The translations under genes and the position numbers were made by a program. The notes beneath the pieces are model-generated. The model worked only from the letters and a program-made list of their open reading frames with translations. It did no database searches and was not told the origin of the DNA. Below are positions 16,001-23,369 of a stretch of 31,120 bases of DNA, piece after piece. The number at the start of each line of letters is the position of its first letter. The stretch's first letter is position 1. The stretch lies in contig CAYQLY010000016.1 of NCBI GenBank assembly GCA_964418605.1, forward strand, positions 1-31,120, read 5' to 3'. The stretch comes from CAYQLY01 sp964418605. Lineage in GTDB: Bacteria > Bacteroidota > Bacteroidia > Cytophagales > Cyclobacteriaceae.

Positions 16001-17816
16001 TAATAATATTATCATAATCTTTTTTACCATCCTTCGACTTAATATAATGAAAGGCTCTAGGACGTAAAGAAACCTCATCTGCTGTACGATCAACATCAGC
16101 AAATCCTTGCTCCATCAATAGCTGCATAGCTGCCCTCACCTGACGAACATCTAACTTATAGTCGCTGGCCAAATCCGGTATAAGAAATTTTGAAACACCT
16201 AACTTAGTTGCATAATTTACAGCTATCCGAAGCGGATGAAATCTGTACAATCCAGTTAGATTATCAAACACCGATTCATTGTAATATTCTTCTGACTCAA
16301 ACCAAGCAGGAGCCTGGCTTTTCCCTATCAATATATTAACATCAAGACTGTCTGTTTGAATATTCCATTTCAGTACATCTGCTAAAAAACTTATTTTAAA
16401 ATAACTGGTTGAATAAGATGTTTTCTTAAAATTACCTTCATCTTTTAATAGCAGTAATTCTTGTTTTGTTTTATTAAACTTAAATTGAACGCCAGGATGA
16501 GAAATTGTATCCTGTTGATGGTAAATAACAATAGATGATCTTGGACTCCGAATCACCGAATCAGCCAGCTCAAATTGTGGAGAATATGCTTTTAGTTTTA
16601 TCTCCCCGTTATATGAAATCTGGATTAACGCTTTTCCATCACCCAACGACGAACTATATATTTTATTTCCTGCCAACGTAAATCCACCTTGGTATAAAAT
16701 ATTTTTTCCAATATTTTTAACAGAAATATCGTTTCGATAAGATTTGAATCTTGGAAACTGTGCATCATCAGTACCTTTATGTCTTCGGCTCTCAAATTCA
16801 AAAACCCCATCAACTACTTTATCAAGTTTATCCGTATATGTCAGTTTAACATCCATGGCTTGAAATTGAGGCCTGCGTACATTAAGACTGTATTTTTCTA
16901 AACTAACAAACACATCTTTCATGCCAGCTATAGCCCAATCAAACTTACCACCTTCCCCAACCCATGTATCATTTTTAATTAGAAAAGAGCCTTTAGTTTG
17001 ATAAAGTGTTACGGAGTCAAAACGTGTAACAAAAGTTAAATCTAATTGATCAAATACAATAACAGGTCCATCCAAAATAGGTTGTGCCTCCTGCATAGCT
17101 AATGGATTTACTACTTGATCTGTTGTTGAAAGAGAGGAACGAGTAGATGTTGTATCACCAGTTGACGGCTCAGTATATTCCCAACTTTTCCAATCATCAG
17201 GATTAGCTTGATCCAAATTGCCAAATAATGGATCATTAGAAGAGGTCGTCGTTGTATCCATGAGTGATGTAGTAGATGCTGTATCAGCCACCGGCTGCGG
17301 AGCTTCCTTAAATTCAAATGTATACGATCCACCTCGAATATACAGTGTATGGTAATTAGAAAAATAAAGAGCTTGTTTTTCAAAAAAAACCCTTACTGTT
17401 TCAAGATATTTCAAAGTAGCCTTAATGTCATAATTAGCCAATACACGCTCTGTTACATCCAAAAATTTAGAGAGCTGCGTTGAAGAAAGTTGACGATCAT
17501 TAACTGCTAAAGCAATGGAGGAAAAAAAACGTTGATAGGCAGGAACAACTTTAAATCGTTTTTTCTGCATAGTCAAAGCTATGGCCATAATCTTAGTTTT
17601 TAACTCTGTTCCAACTGTTGATGTATTCCATGCTAGTAAAAAATCATCTGCTATCTTTAAATCGGTAGACTTACCTGTTGTTTTAAATAAAACACGAACA
17701 TTATCAGAAAATTGAACAACATCTTCTTTTAATATATTAGACTGCCCATACACAGTATAAGAAGTCAAAGAGGTTAAAATAAGAAAGAAAGCAACAAAAT
17801 AATTTCTGAAACGCAT
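13020..17816 (-). CDS. Very large secreted protein of unknown function
   Basis: I do not recognise a named family for this 1598-residue protein, though it looks like a conserved Bacteroidota protein. It has a signal peptide ending TVYGQ (about 1-25). An alpha-helical part follows (about 30-165). After a Ser/Thr-rich linker (about 180-240) comes a very long beta-rich body with repeated units that mention start-to-end strands, for example FNGTFKSNGLLPD, LDGALNLTSKGVFG and FSGNAIYKF, suggesting a stacked-strand periplasmic or surface protein. Around 530-610 a short helical, winged-helix-like segment interrupts (DYKLDVRQVRAAMQLLMEQGF). The tail is acidic and Pro-rich (PPLPDDSNKVPDGN). No second membrane segment, sorting domain or catalytic motif is evident. 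selD follows after 15 bases. A scaffold or lipid/LPS-transport role is possible but unproven. Confidence 0.85.
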   Translation of the reverse strand: MRFRNYFVAFFLILTSLTSYTVYGQSNILKEDVVQFSDNVRVLFKTTGKSTDLKIADDFLLAWNTSTVGTELKTKIMAIALTMQKKRFKVVPAYQRFFSSIALAVNDRQLSSTQLSKFLDVTERVLANYDIKATLKYLETVRVFFEKQALYFSNYHTLYIRGGSYTFEFKEAPQPVADTASTTSLMDTTTTSSNDPLFGNLDQANPDDWKSWEYTEPSTGDTTSTRSSLSTTDQVVNPLAMQEAQPILDGPVIVFDQLDLTFVTRFDSVTLYQTKGSFLIKNDTWVGEGGKFDWAIAGMKDVFVSLEKYSLNVRRPQFQAMDVKLTYTDKLDKVVDGVFEFESRRHKGTDDAQFPRFKSYRNDISVKNIGKNILYQGGFTLAGNKIYSSSLGDGKALIQISYNGEIKLKAYSPQFELADSVIRSPRSSIVIYHQQDTISHPGVQFKFNKTKQELLLLKDEGNFKKTSYSTSYFKISFLADVLKWNIQTDSLDVNILIGKSQAPAWFESEEYYNESVFDNLTGLYRFHPLRIAVNYATKLGVSKFLIPDLASDYKLDVRQVRAAMQLLMEQGFADVDRTADEVSLRPRAFHYIKSKDGKKDYDNIIIPSVSLGKPNATIDLKKREIKIRGIERFYLSDSTNTYIEPFNKEIRIIKNRDFNFDGRINCGNFRFFGNNFRFDYDSFLVDMPRIDSIKFLVNSTERNKSGIFKKRQLSTQLELASGVLYINHPKNKSSRKKLPQYPIFDARTGATVFFNRKEILNKAYDKSLQFVIPPFQVDSLSASDPSTIAFNGTFKSNGLLPDFKERLEVLPDYILGFSHAVPPEGYPLYRTSARFYNDLTMDTKGLRGDGTISYLTTTLQSDSFVFYIDSVKATGTVAQMKEGEINKMSFPDAYVENYDMKWLPSKDSMYISNISNPIQLYKNTATLDGALNLTSKGVFGQGVLVTRGSEAKSEQYAFEKTKYSGNNAYFEIKSSVPDKPSFEGDSVEIQFDLVKNEAKISPEKKGNAALSFPYSQYKSSINEAKWLLNDKKIIMSNPASDISNSYFYSTRKDQDSLVFNASSGEYDIANSTLNIKGIPFIKVADAKIIPPKGEVVVLEDANIQPIQPAQLLIDTLHEYHQLADGFIEIASRTKFSGNAIYKFINAKSDTFNIKFDRFDFEPYDLKMPDKKQTVAKGLIIEEDSFLIAPRMFYKGNVKMYATKKALELDGFAKLDFKKIPDYNEWIQYKRTDDVDQVLINFDNHTTESGKKLTAGIYIESGSNALYSTFASDKRAALDREVFQASGLLSYQFSSNEFRIATPSKYKGETYEGSTYIYNEDLNSMRFEGKLHFAPAHPHVEVTAAGSGLVRTDTSIFRSTALMAIDFKFRTKGKGIEMMAVDIKKALDTLNLPKAVGDFKGLVYNMANLIGDKAAKEYENQSLNNYVSLSSVSSRFLKTFVFGELELKWSDEYKAWYSVGPLGLSSIDKYDINTKVNGYVEIRKGLGAEAITVLIEISPDVWYYFGYEEGRLIIFSSNEAFNKAVASKANSSVRPGEYGFFIGSMMDKLSFEQRFKAAYLGIYEKPMEEDVPQDNQTPVENNDQVPPLPDDSNKVPDGN

Positions 17817-17848
17817 GTATCTAAAGCTTGATCGTTATACAATATTAT

Positions 17849-17856
17849 CAAAAATA
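17849..17856 (-). promoter_or_regulatory. -7 box upstream of the 1598-residue protein gene
   Basis: On the minus strand the bases read TATTTTTG, a perfect TAnnTTTG match 32 bases ahead of the ATG at 17816. This allows a normal leader and would let the large gene and selD be transcribed apart from prmA. No TTG box at the right spacing was found. Confidence 0.35.
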
Positions 17857-17881
17857 GACTGGTTCGCCTACAGAATAAAAG

Positions 17882-18730
17882 CTAGTTTTTTTTGAAACGG
17901 GCAGCCATCCACGATTCTTTTATTTTATAATCTACCATTGTTAACGCATGATAGGAAGCTACTTCCCGAATTTCAGCACCATCGGGTTCATGGAATCCAC
18001 TCAAAACCAATTCACCTCCTGAAGATAAGAAAGAAGCATAAAATGATAATTCTTGCACAAGAATATTTTTAGTAATATTTGCCAACACAACACATACAGG
18101 TGAATCGAGAAACACAATATCACGAACTCCTCCATGAAAAATAGACACATTAAAAATAGTATTTATCTTGAGATTTTCTTCAGCATTTTGAATAGCCCAA
18201 TAATCAATATCGCAACCAATAACTTTTTTTGCACCTCGCTTAGATGCTAGAATAGATAAGATACCTGTACCACAGCCAACATCCATAACCACTTTATCCT
18301 CAAAATCCATTTCAAGCTCATATGCCATCATCAAAGCCGTAGTTGCATGATGACCTGTTCCAAAAGACATCTTAGGATTAACAATAATATCATAAGGAAT
18401 TGTTAAATCTGGCTCATGAAAAGAAGCACGAATTCTACATTGATCTGTAATCCAGACAGGTTGAAAGTGATTTTCCCATTCCTCATTCCAGTTTTTCTTC
18501 TCGATAATAGAATAGGTATAATCTATGTCGACTAATGATTTATACTTTTGAATAACAACCTGAAGAACTGATTGATCAAATAAACCACTGGTGATATACG
18601 ATTTAAAACCTGTTTCGGTCTCCAAAAATGTAGAATAACCTAATTCACCCAACTCTGCTATAAGTATATCTACATAGTCAGATGAAATATGAACATCTAC
18701 TTCTACAAAGTCATCTTTTTGTGATGTCAA
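17882..18730 (-). CDS. prmA: Ribosomal protein L11 methyltransferase
   Basis: PrmA uses S-adenosylmethionine to methylate lysines and the N-terminus of ribosomal protein L11. The 282-residue protein has the family motif GTGHHATTALMM (124-135) and the SAM-binding VMDVGCGTGILS (148-159), then VVLANITKNILV in which the Asn-Ile segment lies near the active site. The N-terminal substrate-recognition domain begins VEVDVHISSDYVDILIAEL. The start is a TTG at 18730: an in-frame stop lies two codons upstream and no ATG or GTG precedes the conserved domain. A small inverted repeat (18731-18747) abuts this start. It follows tsf after 54 bases. Confidence 0.94.
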   Translation of the reverse strand: MTSQKDDFVEVDVHISSDYVDILIAELGELGYSTFLETETGFKSYITSGLFDQSVLQVVIQKYKSLVDIDYTYSIIEKKNWNEEWENHFQPVWITDQCRIRASFHEPDLTIPYDIIVNPKMSFGTGHHATTALMMAYELEMDFEDKVVMDVGCGTGILSILASKRGAKKVIGCDIDYWAIQNAEENLKINTIFNVSIFHGGVRDIVFLDSPVCVVLANITKNILVQELSFYASFLSSGGELVLSGFHEPDGAEIREVASYHALTMVDYKIKESWMAARFKKN

Positions 18731-18747
18731 AACTTAGTTATTAAGTT
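18731..18747 (-). promoter_or_regulatory. Small inverted repeat abutting the prmA start
   Basis: AACTTA and TAAGTT form a 6-bp stem with a 5-base loop directly upstream of the TTG start codon of prmA. In mRNA it would occupy the ribosome-binding region. A role in keeping prmA translation low is a guess; A/T-only stems of this size are weak. Confidence 0.25.
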
Positions 18748-18784
18748 CTACTGAGTTATAATTTTAAAGCAAAGACTATTCTAG

Positions 18785-19612
18785 CTAAACAGAAATACGT
18801 TTAAAAGAACTTACCACCAAGCCTTTTGCTACTTCATTAATAAACTGGCCTACTGTTTTGCTCGAGTCTTTAATAAAATCTTGGTTCAGCAATGTACTTT
18901 CTTTGTAAAATTTATTGAGCTTGCCCGTAGCAATTTTTTCTACCATATTTTCAGGCTTACCTTCAGCACGAACTTGCTCTTTCGCTATTTCTAATTCCTT
19001 TTCAATCGTTTTAGTATCTAAATCTGTTTTGTCTACAGCAATGGGACTCATCGATGCAATCTGCATAGCAATATCTTTACCTACTTGAGTAGCATTAGAC
19101 ATGGTTGCATTTTTTAAAGCGACAAGCACACCTAATTTAGAGCCTTGATGAATATAAGGAACAAGCAAATCTGATTTTACCAAGTGGTAATCACCCAGCT
19201 CTATTTTTTCACCTATCTTACCAATTAAATCTGTGATATGATCAGATACTTTACGACCTGCTATCGACGCATTTTTCAAATCATCCAATACCGCAATCTT
19301 AGACTCTATAGCTGTTTGAGCAATAGTTTCACCCAATTTCACAAACTCATCATTTCGAGCAACGAAATCCGTTTCACAATTCATTTTAAAAATCACGGCT
19401 TCAGAAGAATTAGCATTTAACTTAATAAACACAACACCCTCTTTAGCCTCTTTATCTGAACGAGCAGCAGAAACTTTTTGACCTTTTTTTCTAAGTATAT
19501 CAACAGCTATCTCAAAATCACCATTCGCTTCAGTCAGTGCTTTTTTACAATCCATCATGCCAGCACCTGTAAGCTGGCGAAGTTTATTAATATCTTGTAC
19601 AGTAATTTCCAT
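18785..19612 (-). CDS. tsf: Elongation factor Ts
   Basis: EF-Ts exchanges GDP for GTP on EF-Tu during translation. The 275-residue protein has the N-terminal UBA-like domain with LRQLTGAGMMDCKKAL (11-26) and the EF-Tu contact motif NCETDFVARNDEF (78-90) with TDFV intact. The C-terminal end is short, as in other Bacteroidota. It lies downstream of rpsB in the same direction with a 129-base spacer, the usual rpsB-tsf order. The ATG at 19612 fits the family start MEITVQDINKLR. Confidence 0.97.
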   Translation of the reverse strand: MEITVQDINKLRQLTGAGMMDCKKALTEANGDFEIAVDILRKKGQKVSAARSDKEAKEGVVFIKLNANSSEAVIFKMNCETDFVARNDEFVKLGETIAQTAIESKIAVLDDLKNASIAGRKVSDHITDLIGKIGEKIELGDYHLVKSDLLVPYIHQGSKLGVLVALKNATMSNATQVGKDIAMQIASMSPIAVDKTDLDTKTIEKELEIAKEQVRAEGKPENMVEKIATGKLNKFYKESTLLNQDFIKDSSKTVGQFINEVAKGLVVSSFKRISV

Positions 19613-19741
19613 AATGTTTTAATTTTATACTTATTTGCTAACTATTGTAATCAATACACAGACCATTGAGGACAGAAAACAGTCTTTTGGAGAATTTTAC
19701 ATTATTTGGCAGCTGACTTTTTCTATTAAAAGACAGAAAAA

Positions 19742-20494
19742 CTATTCTGCATCCATCGCCTTCTTAGACTCTTCCTCTTCTTTTAGCTTTACTTCTTCTT
19801 TCTCACGTTTTCGTTCAGCCAAACCTTCTTCGACAGCCTTAGAAATAACAGACATAATCATCGTGATAGACTTATAAGCATCATCATTAGCTGGAATAGG
19901 ATAGTCCACCAGTGTTGGATCTGAATTAGTATCTACCATAGCATAGATAGGAATACCTAATCGTTTAGCTTCTGCTACAGCAATATGCTCTTTTTTAATA
20001 TCAACAATAAAAACAGCTGCAGGAAGTCTAGTAAGATCTGCAATCCCACCAAGAACCTTCTCTAACTTATCTTTATCTCTAGACATTACTAATTTTTCTT
20101 TTTTAGCTAACCCCTTATAAGCATCATCACGAATCATTTTTTCTAAGGAGCTCATCTTTTTCAATGATTTTCTAACCGTTGTAAAGTTAGTCAGCATCCC
20201 TCCCAACCATCGCTCTGTCACATAAGGCATTTTTAATTTTTTTGCCTCTTCCTGAACAATAACTTTAGCTTGTTTTTTAGTAGCTACAAATAATATTTTT
20301 CGCCCTAGTTTAATGACCTGTTTTAACGATTCTGTAGCCTCATCTAAACATGTTAATGTTTTGTTCAAATCAATGATATGAATATCATTTTTCTCCATAA
20401 AAATATATGGAGCCATTTTAGGATTCCACTTTCTAGTCAAGTGCCCAAAATGAACACCTGCATTTAACAACTCATTATATTCAACTTTTGCCAT
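19742..20494 (-). CDS. rpsB: 30S ribosomal protein S2
   Basis: S2 binds late on the small subunit. The 250-residue protein has VEYNELLNAGVHFGHLTRKWNPKMAPYIF near the start, RKILFVATKKQAK, VTERWLGGMLTNF, PAAVFIVDIKKEHIAVAEA and DTNSDPTLVDYPIPANDDA, all classic S2 segments. A Lys/Glu-rich tail (about 225-250) is typical of this phylum. It follows rpsI after 26 bases as third gene of the rplM operon. Confidence 0.98.
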   Translation of the reverse strand: MAKVEYNELLNAGVHFGHLTRKWNPKMAPYIFMEKNDIHIIDLNKTLTCLDEATESLKQVIKLGRKILFVATKKQAKVIVQEEAKKLKMPYVTERWLGGMLTNFTTVRKSLKKMSSLEKMIRDDAYKGLAKKEKLVMSRDKDKLEKVLGGIADLTRLPAAVFIVDIKKEHIAVAEAKRLGIPIYAMVDTNSDPTLVDYPIPANDDAYKSITMIMSVISKAVEEGLAERKREKEEVKLKEEEESKKAMDAE

Positions 20495-20520
20495 ATACTG
20501 CTTATATCTAACTAAAAAAA

Positions 20521-20907
20521 TTAACGTTTACTGAATTGGAATCTTCGTCGTGCTTTTCGTCGGCCATACTTCTTACGCTCTACCATTCGTGGATCTCGAC
20601 GTAATAAACCTTCTTTTTTCAAAGGAGAACGAAGTTCTAAGTTAACTTTGCATAATGCTCTCGAAATAGCCATTCGTATAGCTTCTGCCTGACCTGTTGG
20701 GCCACCTCCATCTACTGTAACTCTTACATCATACATGCCTATCGCCTGAATGATCGCAAACGGCTGATTAACCACATTTTGAAGAATCTCAGATGAAAAA
20801 TAATCTTTCAATTCTTTTCCATTCACTATAACTTCTCCTTTCCCTGCCGATAAATAAACCCGCGCAACAGATGTTTTTCGTCGACCAATCGTATTCGTAT
20901 ATTCCAT
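20521..20907 (-). CDS. rpsI: 30S ribosomal protein S9
   Basis: S9 sits in the small-subunit head, its C-terminal tail reaching the P-site tRNA. The 128-residue protein has GRRKTSVARVYL near the start, GGGPTGQAEAIRMAISRAL in the middle and the conserved basic end RRRFQFSKR. Its ATG shares one base with the rplM stop (TAATG), so the two are translationally coupled. Confidence 0.98.
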   Translation of the reverse strand: MEYTNTIGRRKTSVARVYLSAGKGEVIVNGKELKDYFSSEILQNVVNQPFAIIQAIGMYDVRVTVDGGGPTGQAEAIRMAISRALCKVNLELRSPLKKEGLLRRDPRMVERKKYGRRKARRRFQFSKR

Positions 20908-21362
20908 TAGTTTTGTTTAAAATCTATCTTTTTAGGTTGTTGTGCTTGATGCGGATGCTCTGATCCATCATATACAAATAAGTTTGTAAAAAGTCTTCTT
21001 CCCAGACGATTCTTAGGAAGCATACCACGTACAGCCCATTCAATGATCATCTTTGCTCCTAATCGCTTAGAAAGTTGACGTGGGGTTGTTTGACGCTGAC
21101 CACCCGGATAACCACTATGTGTAATATATTCTTTATCATCCCATTTTTTACCTGTGAGACGAAGTTTAGAAGCATTAATAACGATCACATAATCTCCTCC
21201 GTCCACATGTGGACTATAAGATGCTTTATGTTTTCCCATGATCAACCGTGCCACATAGGAGGAAAATCTGCCAAGTGTAGCATCTGTTGCATCCAACACC
21301 ACCCATTCTTTCTTAACTTCAGCAGAATTGAGATGGGCTGTTTTATAACTTACTGTATCCAT
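20907..21362 (-). CDS. rplM: 50S ribosomal protein L13
   Basis: L13 is an early-assembling large-subunit protein. The 151-residue product carries WVVLDATDATLGRFSSYVARLI, GKHKASYSPHVDGGDYVIVINA and AVRGMLPKNRLGRRL, all diagnostic. It is the first gene of the rplM-rpsI-rpsB-tsf unit, and the start at 21362 is preceded by a well-formed promoter (21382-21412). The leader would be only about 13 bases, leaving no room for a structured autoregulatory leader. Confidence 0.98.
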   Translation of the reverse strand: MDTVSYKTAHLNSAEVKKEWVVLDATDATLGRFSSYVARLIMGKHKASYSPHVDGGDYVIVINASKLRLTGKKWDDKEYITHSGYPGGQRQTTPRQLSKRLGAKMIIEWAVRGMLPKNRLGRRLFTNLFVYDGSEHPHQAQQPKKIDFKQN

Positions 21363-21381
21363 TTTCTTTGAAAAAAGGACA

Positions 21382-21412
21382 CAAAGATACGAGGTTATTC
21401 AATAAAAAACAA
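21382..21412 (-). promoter_or_regulatory. Promoter of the rplM-rpsI-rpsB-tsf operon
   Basis: On the minus strand, TTG (21412-21410) is followed after exactly 20 bases by TATCTTTG (21389-21382). Both boxes and the spacing match the Bacteroidetes housekeeping consensus. The box ends 19 bases before the rplM ATG. This is the best complete promoter match in the window. Confidence 0.65.
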
Positions 21413-21550
21413 CCCTAAATGCGTAAAATTCTTTTTCTGCCATATGAAAGCCCAAATGCGGGCTAACAAACATTGTCTTTTTTATCTAATTATTTGTTAA
21501 TGAGACACATAAGTCATTTAAGGACTGAAGTATTCCACAAAACATACCGC

Positions 21551-21574
21551 AATAAAGCTAGCTTTTATTTTTTT
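21551..21574 (+). terminator. Weak terminator-like hairpin upstream of the bacilliredoxin gene
   Basis: AATAAAG and CTTTTATT pair around CTAG with one bulge, followed by a run of seven T. It is oriented for plus-strand transcription although the nearest upstream gene (rplM) lies on the other strand. The stem is A/T-rich and the loop short, so it may be incidental. Confidence 0.25.
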
Positions 21575-21596
21575 CAACAAAACCAAAAGCTTTGTG

Positions 21597-21604
21597 TATT
21601 TTTG
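21597..21604 (+). promoter_or_regulatory. -7 box of the bacilliredoxin gene
   Basis: TATTTTTG is a perfect TAnnTTTG match ending 29 bases before the ATG at 21634. It supports that ATG over an upstream in-frame TTG at 21592, which would lie at the edge of the promoter. Confidence 0.4.
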
Positions 21605-21633
21605 TGTATATTAAATTAAAAACAAGTCTCTTT

Positions 21634-22050
21634 ATGTATCCAGATCAATTAGTAGCGCCAATGAAAAAAGAATTAACCGATATTGGCTTCAAAGAACTTA
21701 AAAGTACTCAAGATGTCGACGATCTTTTGAAAAATGAAAAAGGAACTGTGTTGGTCGTTGTTAATTCTGTATGTGGCTGTGCAGCAGGTGCAGCACGACC
21801 AGGCATTAAGTTAGCTATAGGCAAAAGCACTAAAAAACCAAACGTACTTGCAACAGTATTTGCAGGGGTGGATCATGACGCAGTGAAAAAAGCAAGAGAG
21901 TACATGTTGCCTTATCCGCCTTCATCTCCTTCTATGGCTTTATTTAAAGATGGCGAATTGGTTCATTTCATTGAACGCCACCATATCGAAGGACGTAATG
22001 CGGCTATGATTGCTGACCATTTAGTAACTACCTTTGAGGAGTATTGCTAA
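21634..22050 (+). CDS. Bacilliredoxin, BrxA/BrxB family
   Basis: Proteins of this family (DUF1094) take bacillithiol off oxidised protein cysteines in the cytosol. The 138-residue protein begins MYPDQLVAPMKKEL and has the family's active-site CGC motif (VNSVCGCAAGAARPG, Cys47 and Cys49), then a thioredoxin-like fold with PYPPSSPSMALFKDGELVHFIERHHIEG. The ATG at 21634 matches the family start and a perfect -7 box stands upstream. Its presence with bshA in one window argues for a working bacillithiol system. BrxA and BrxB cannot be told apart from sequence by eye. Confidence 0.92.
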   Translation: MYPDQLVAPMKKELTDIGFKELKSTQDVDDLLKNEKGTVLVVVNSVCGCAAGAARPGIKLAIGKSTKKPNVLATVFAGVDHDAVKKAREYMLPYPPSSPSMALFKDGELVHFIERHHIEGRNAAMIADHLVTTFEEYC

Positions 22051-22114
22051 GGCATGAAAATGTAAAATCAGGCTATAGAAAAAATTTTTATTTTAGAAAA
22101 ACAAAATCCTTCTT

Positions 22115-23284
22115 TTGTTGAAACAAAAAAAAAGAATTGCTATTTTAGGATCCACTGGTTCGATCGGTAAGCAAACTCTGGAAGTTATTCAATCGCAACA
22201 TGATCACTTCGAGGTAGAGGTACTTACAGCACAAGATAATGCGGAGTTGCTTATCTCACAAGCAAAGCAATTTCATCCTAATGCAGTGGTCATTGGAAAT
22301 GAATCGTTATACGACAATGTATTCAAAGTATTAGATCCATTAGATATAAAAGTATACAGTGGCAATACGTCATTAGCATCTATTGTTCAAAGTGACTCGA
22401 TTGACTTAGTTGTCACGGCATTGGTAGGCTATGCGGGACTACTGCCTACTATAAAAGCTCTTGAAGCTGGCAAGCCTATAGCACTAGCTAATAAAGAAAC
22501 ATTAGTAGTAGCCGGCGATCTGATCACTACATTAGCACAGCAATACCATGTACCTATTTTACCTATCGACTCCGAACATTCAGCCATATTCCAATGCTGG
22601 ATGGGTGAATTTCACAATCGAATTGAAAAAATTATACTCACTGCCTCAGGCGGGCCTTTTCGAGGTAAAAAAAATAAAGACCTTGTTCATATTACTAAAA
22701 AAGAAGCTCTCAATCACCCCAACTGGAAAATGGGTGCAAAAATTACCATTGATTCTGCCACATTAATGAATAAAGGATTAGAAGTGATCGAAGCTAAATG
22801 GTTATTTCACCTTAATCCTGACCAAATTGATGTCGTTGTACATCCTCAATCAATCATTCATTCCATGGTTCAGTTTGAAGATGGATCAATAAAGGCACAG
22901 ATGGGATTGCCTGATATGAAAATACCGATTCAGTTTGCATTGAGCTATCCAACACGCCTTAAATCTAATTTTCCTCGTTTTGATTTTTCAATCTATCCTA
23001 ATCTGACATTTGAAAAGCCTGACTATGAAACGTTTCCTAATTTACAACTCGCTTTTACAGCTATGCGAAAAGGAGGCAACATGCCATGTATTCTCAATGC
23101 AGCTAATGAAATTGCTGTACAGCAATTTCTCCAAGATGAAATTAGTTTTCTAGCTATTCCTGAAGCTATTGAGTATACGATGAGCAAAATGCCATTTATC
23201 CAAAAACCTTCTTACGATGATTATGTGATGACTAATCATGAAGCACGACGAATTACATTAGAAAAAAAAAGAGTTTTCTCTTAA
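22115..23284 (+). CDS. dxr: 1-deoxy-D-xylulose 5-phosphate reductoisomerase
   Basis: DXR makes MEP from DXP with NADPH, the committed step of the MEP pathway. The 389-residue protein has the NADPH loop LGSTGSIGKQTLEV, ANKETLVVAG, the metal/substrate segment IDSEHSAIFQCW, SGGPFR, HPNWKMGAKITIDSATLMNKGLEVIEA and HPQSIIHSMVQF. The start is a TTG: an in-frame stop at 22094 and no ATG or GTG before the NADPH loop leave TTG at 22115 or 22118; the second would give MKQKKRIAIL, the commoner family start. A run of nine A follows at 22125-22133. The bacilliredoxin gene ends 64 bases upstream. Confidence 0.96.
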   Translation: MLKQKKRIAILGSTGSIGKQTLEVIQSQHDHFEVEVLTAQDNAELLISQAKQFHPNAVVIGNESLYDNVFKVLDPLDIKVYSGNTSLASIVQSDSIDLVVTALVGYAGLLPTIKALEAGKPIALANKETLVVAGDLITTLAQQYHVPILPIDSEHSAIFQCWMGEFHNRIEKIILTASGGPFRGKKNKDLVHITKKEALNHPNWKMGAKITIDSATLMNKGLEVIEAKWLFHLNPDQIDVVVHPQSIIHSMVQFEDGSIKAQMGLPDMKIPIQFALSYPTRLKSNFPRFDFSIYPNLTFEKPDYETFPNLQLAFTAMRKGGNMPCILNAANEIAVQQFLQDEISFLAIPEAIEYTMSKMPFIQKPSYDDYVMTNHEARRITLEKKRVFS

Positions 23285-23369
23285 ATTCTATTTGATACAC
23301 GTAGTTTAAAAACACGTACACAACAAACCATAAATTAGATTATTTTTACAAAAAATTAATAATAACCAC

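Noticed and set aside
13348..17383. Several 60-90 codon frames on both strands inside the 1598-residue gene
   Set aside because: All lie within a long, continuous, signal-peptide-bearing frame and show no domain or independent start signal.
21075..21371. 98-codon plus-strand frame antisense to rplM
   Set aside because: It is fully antisense to a certain ribosomal protein gene, Cys/Thr/Ile-rich, and has no domain.
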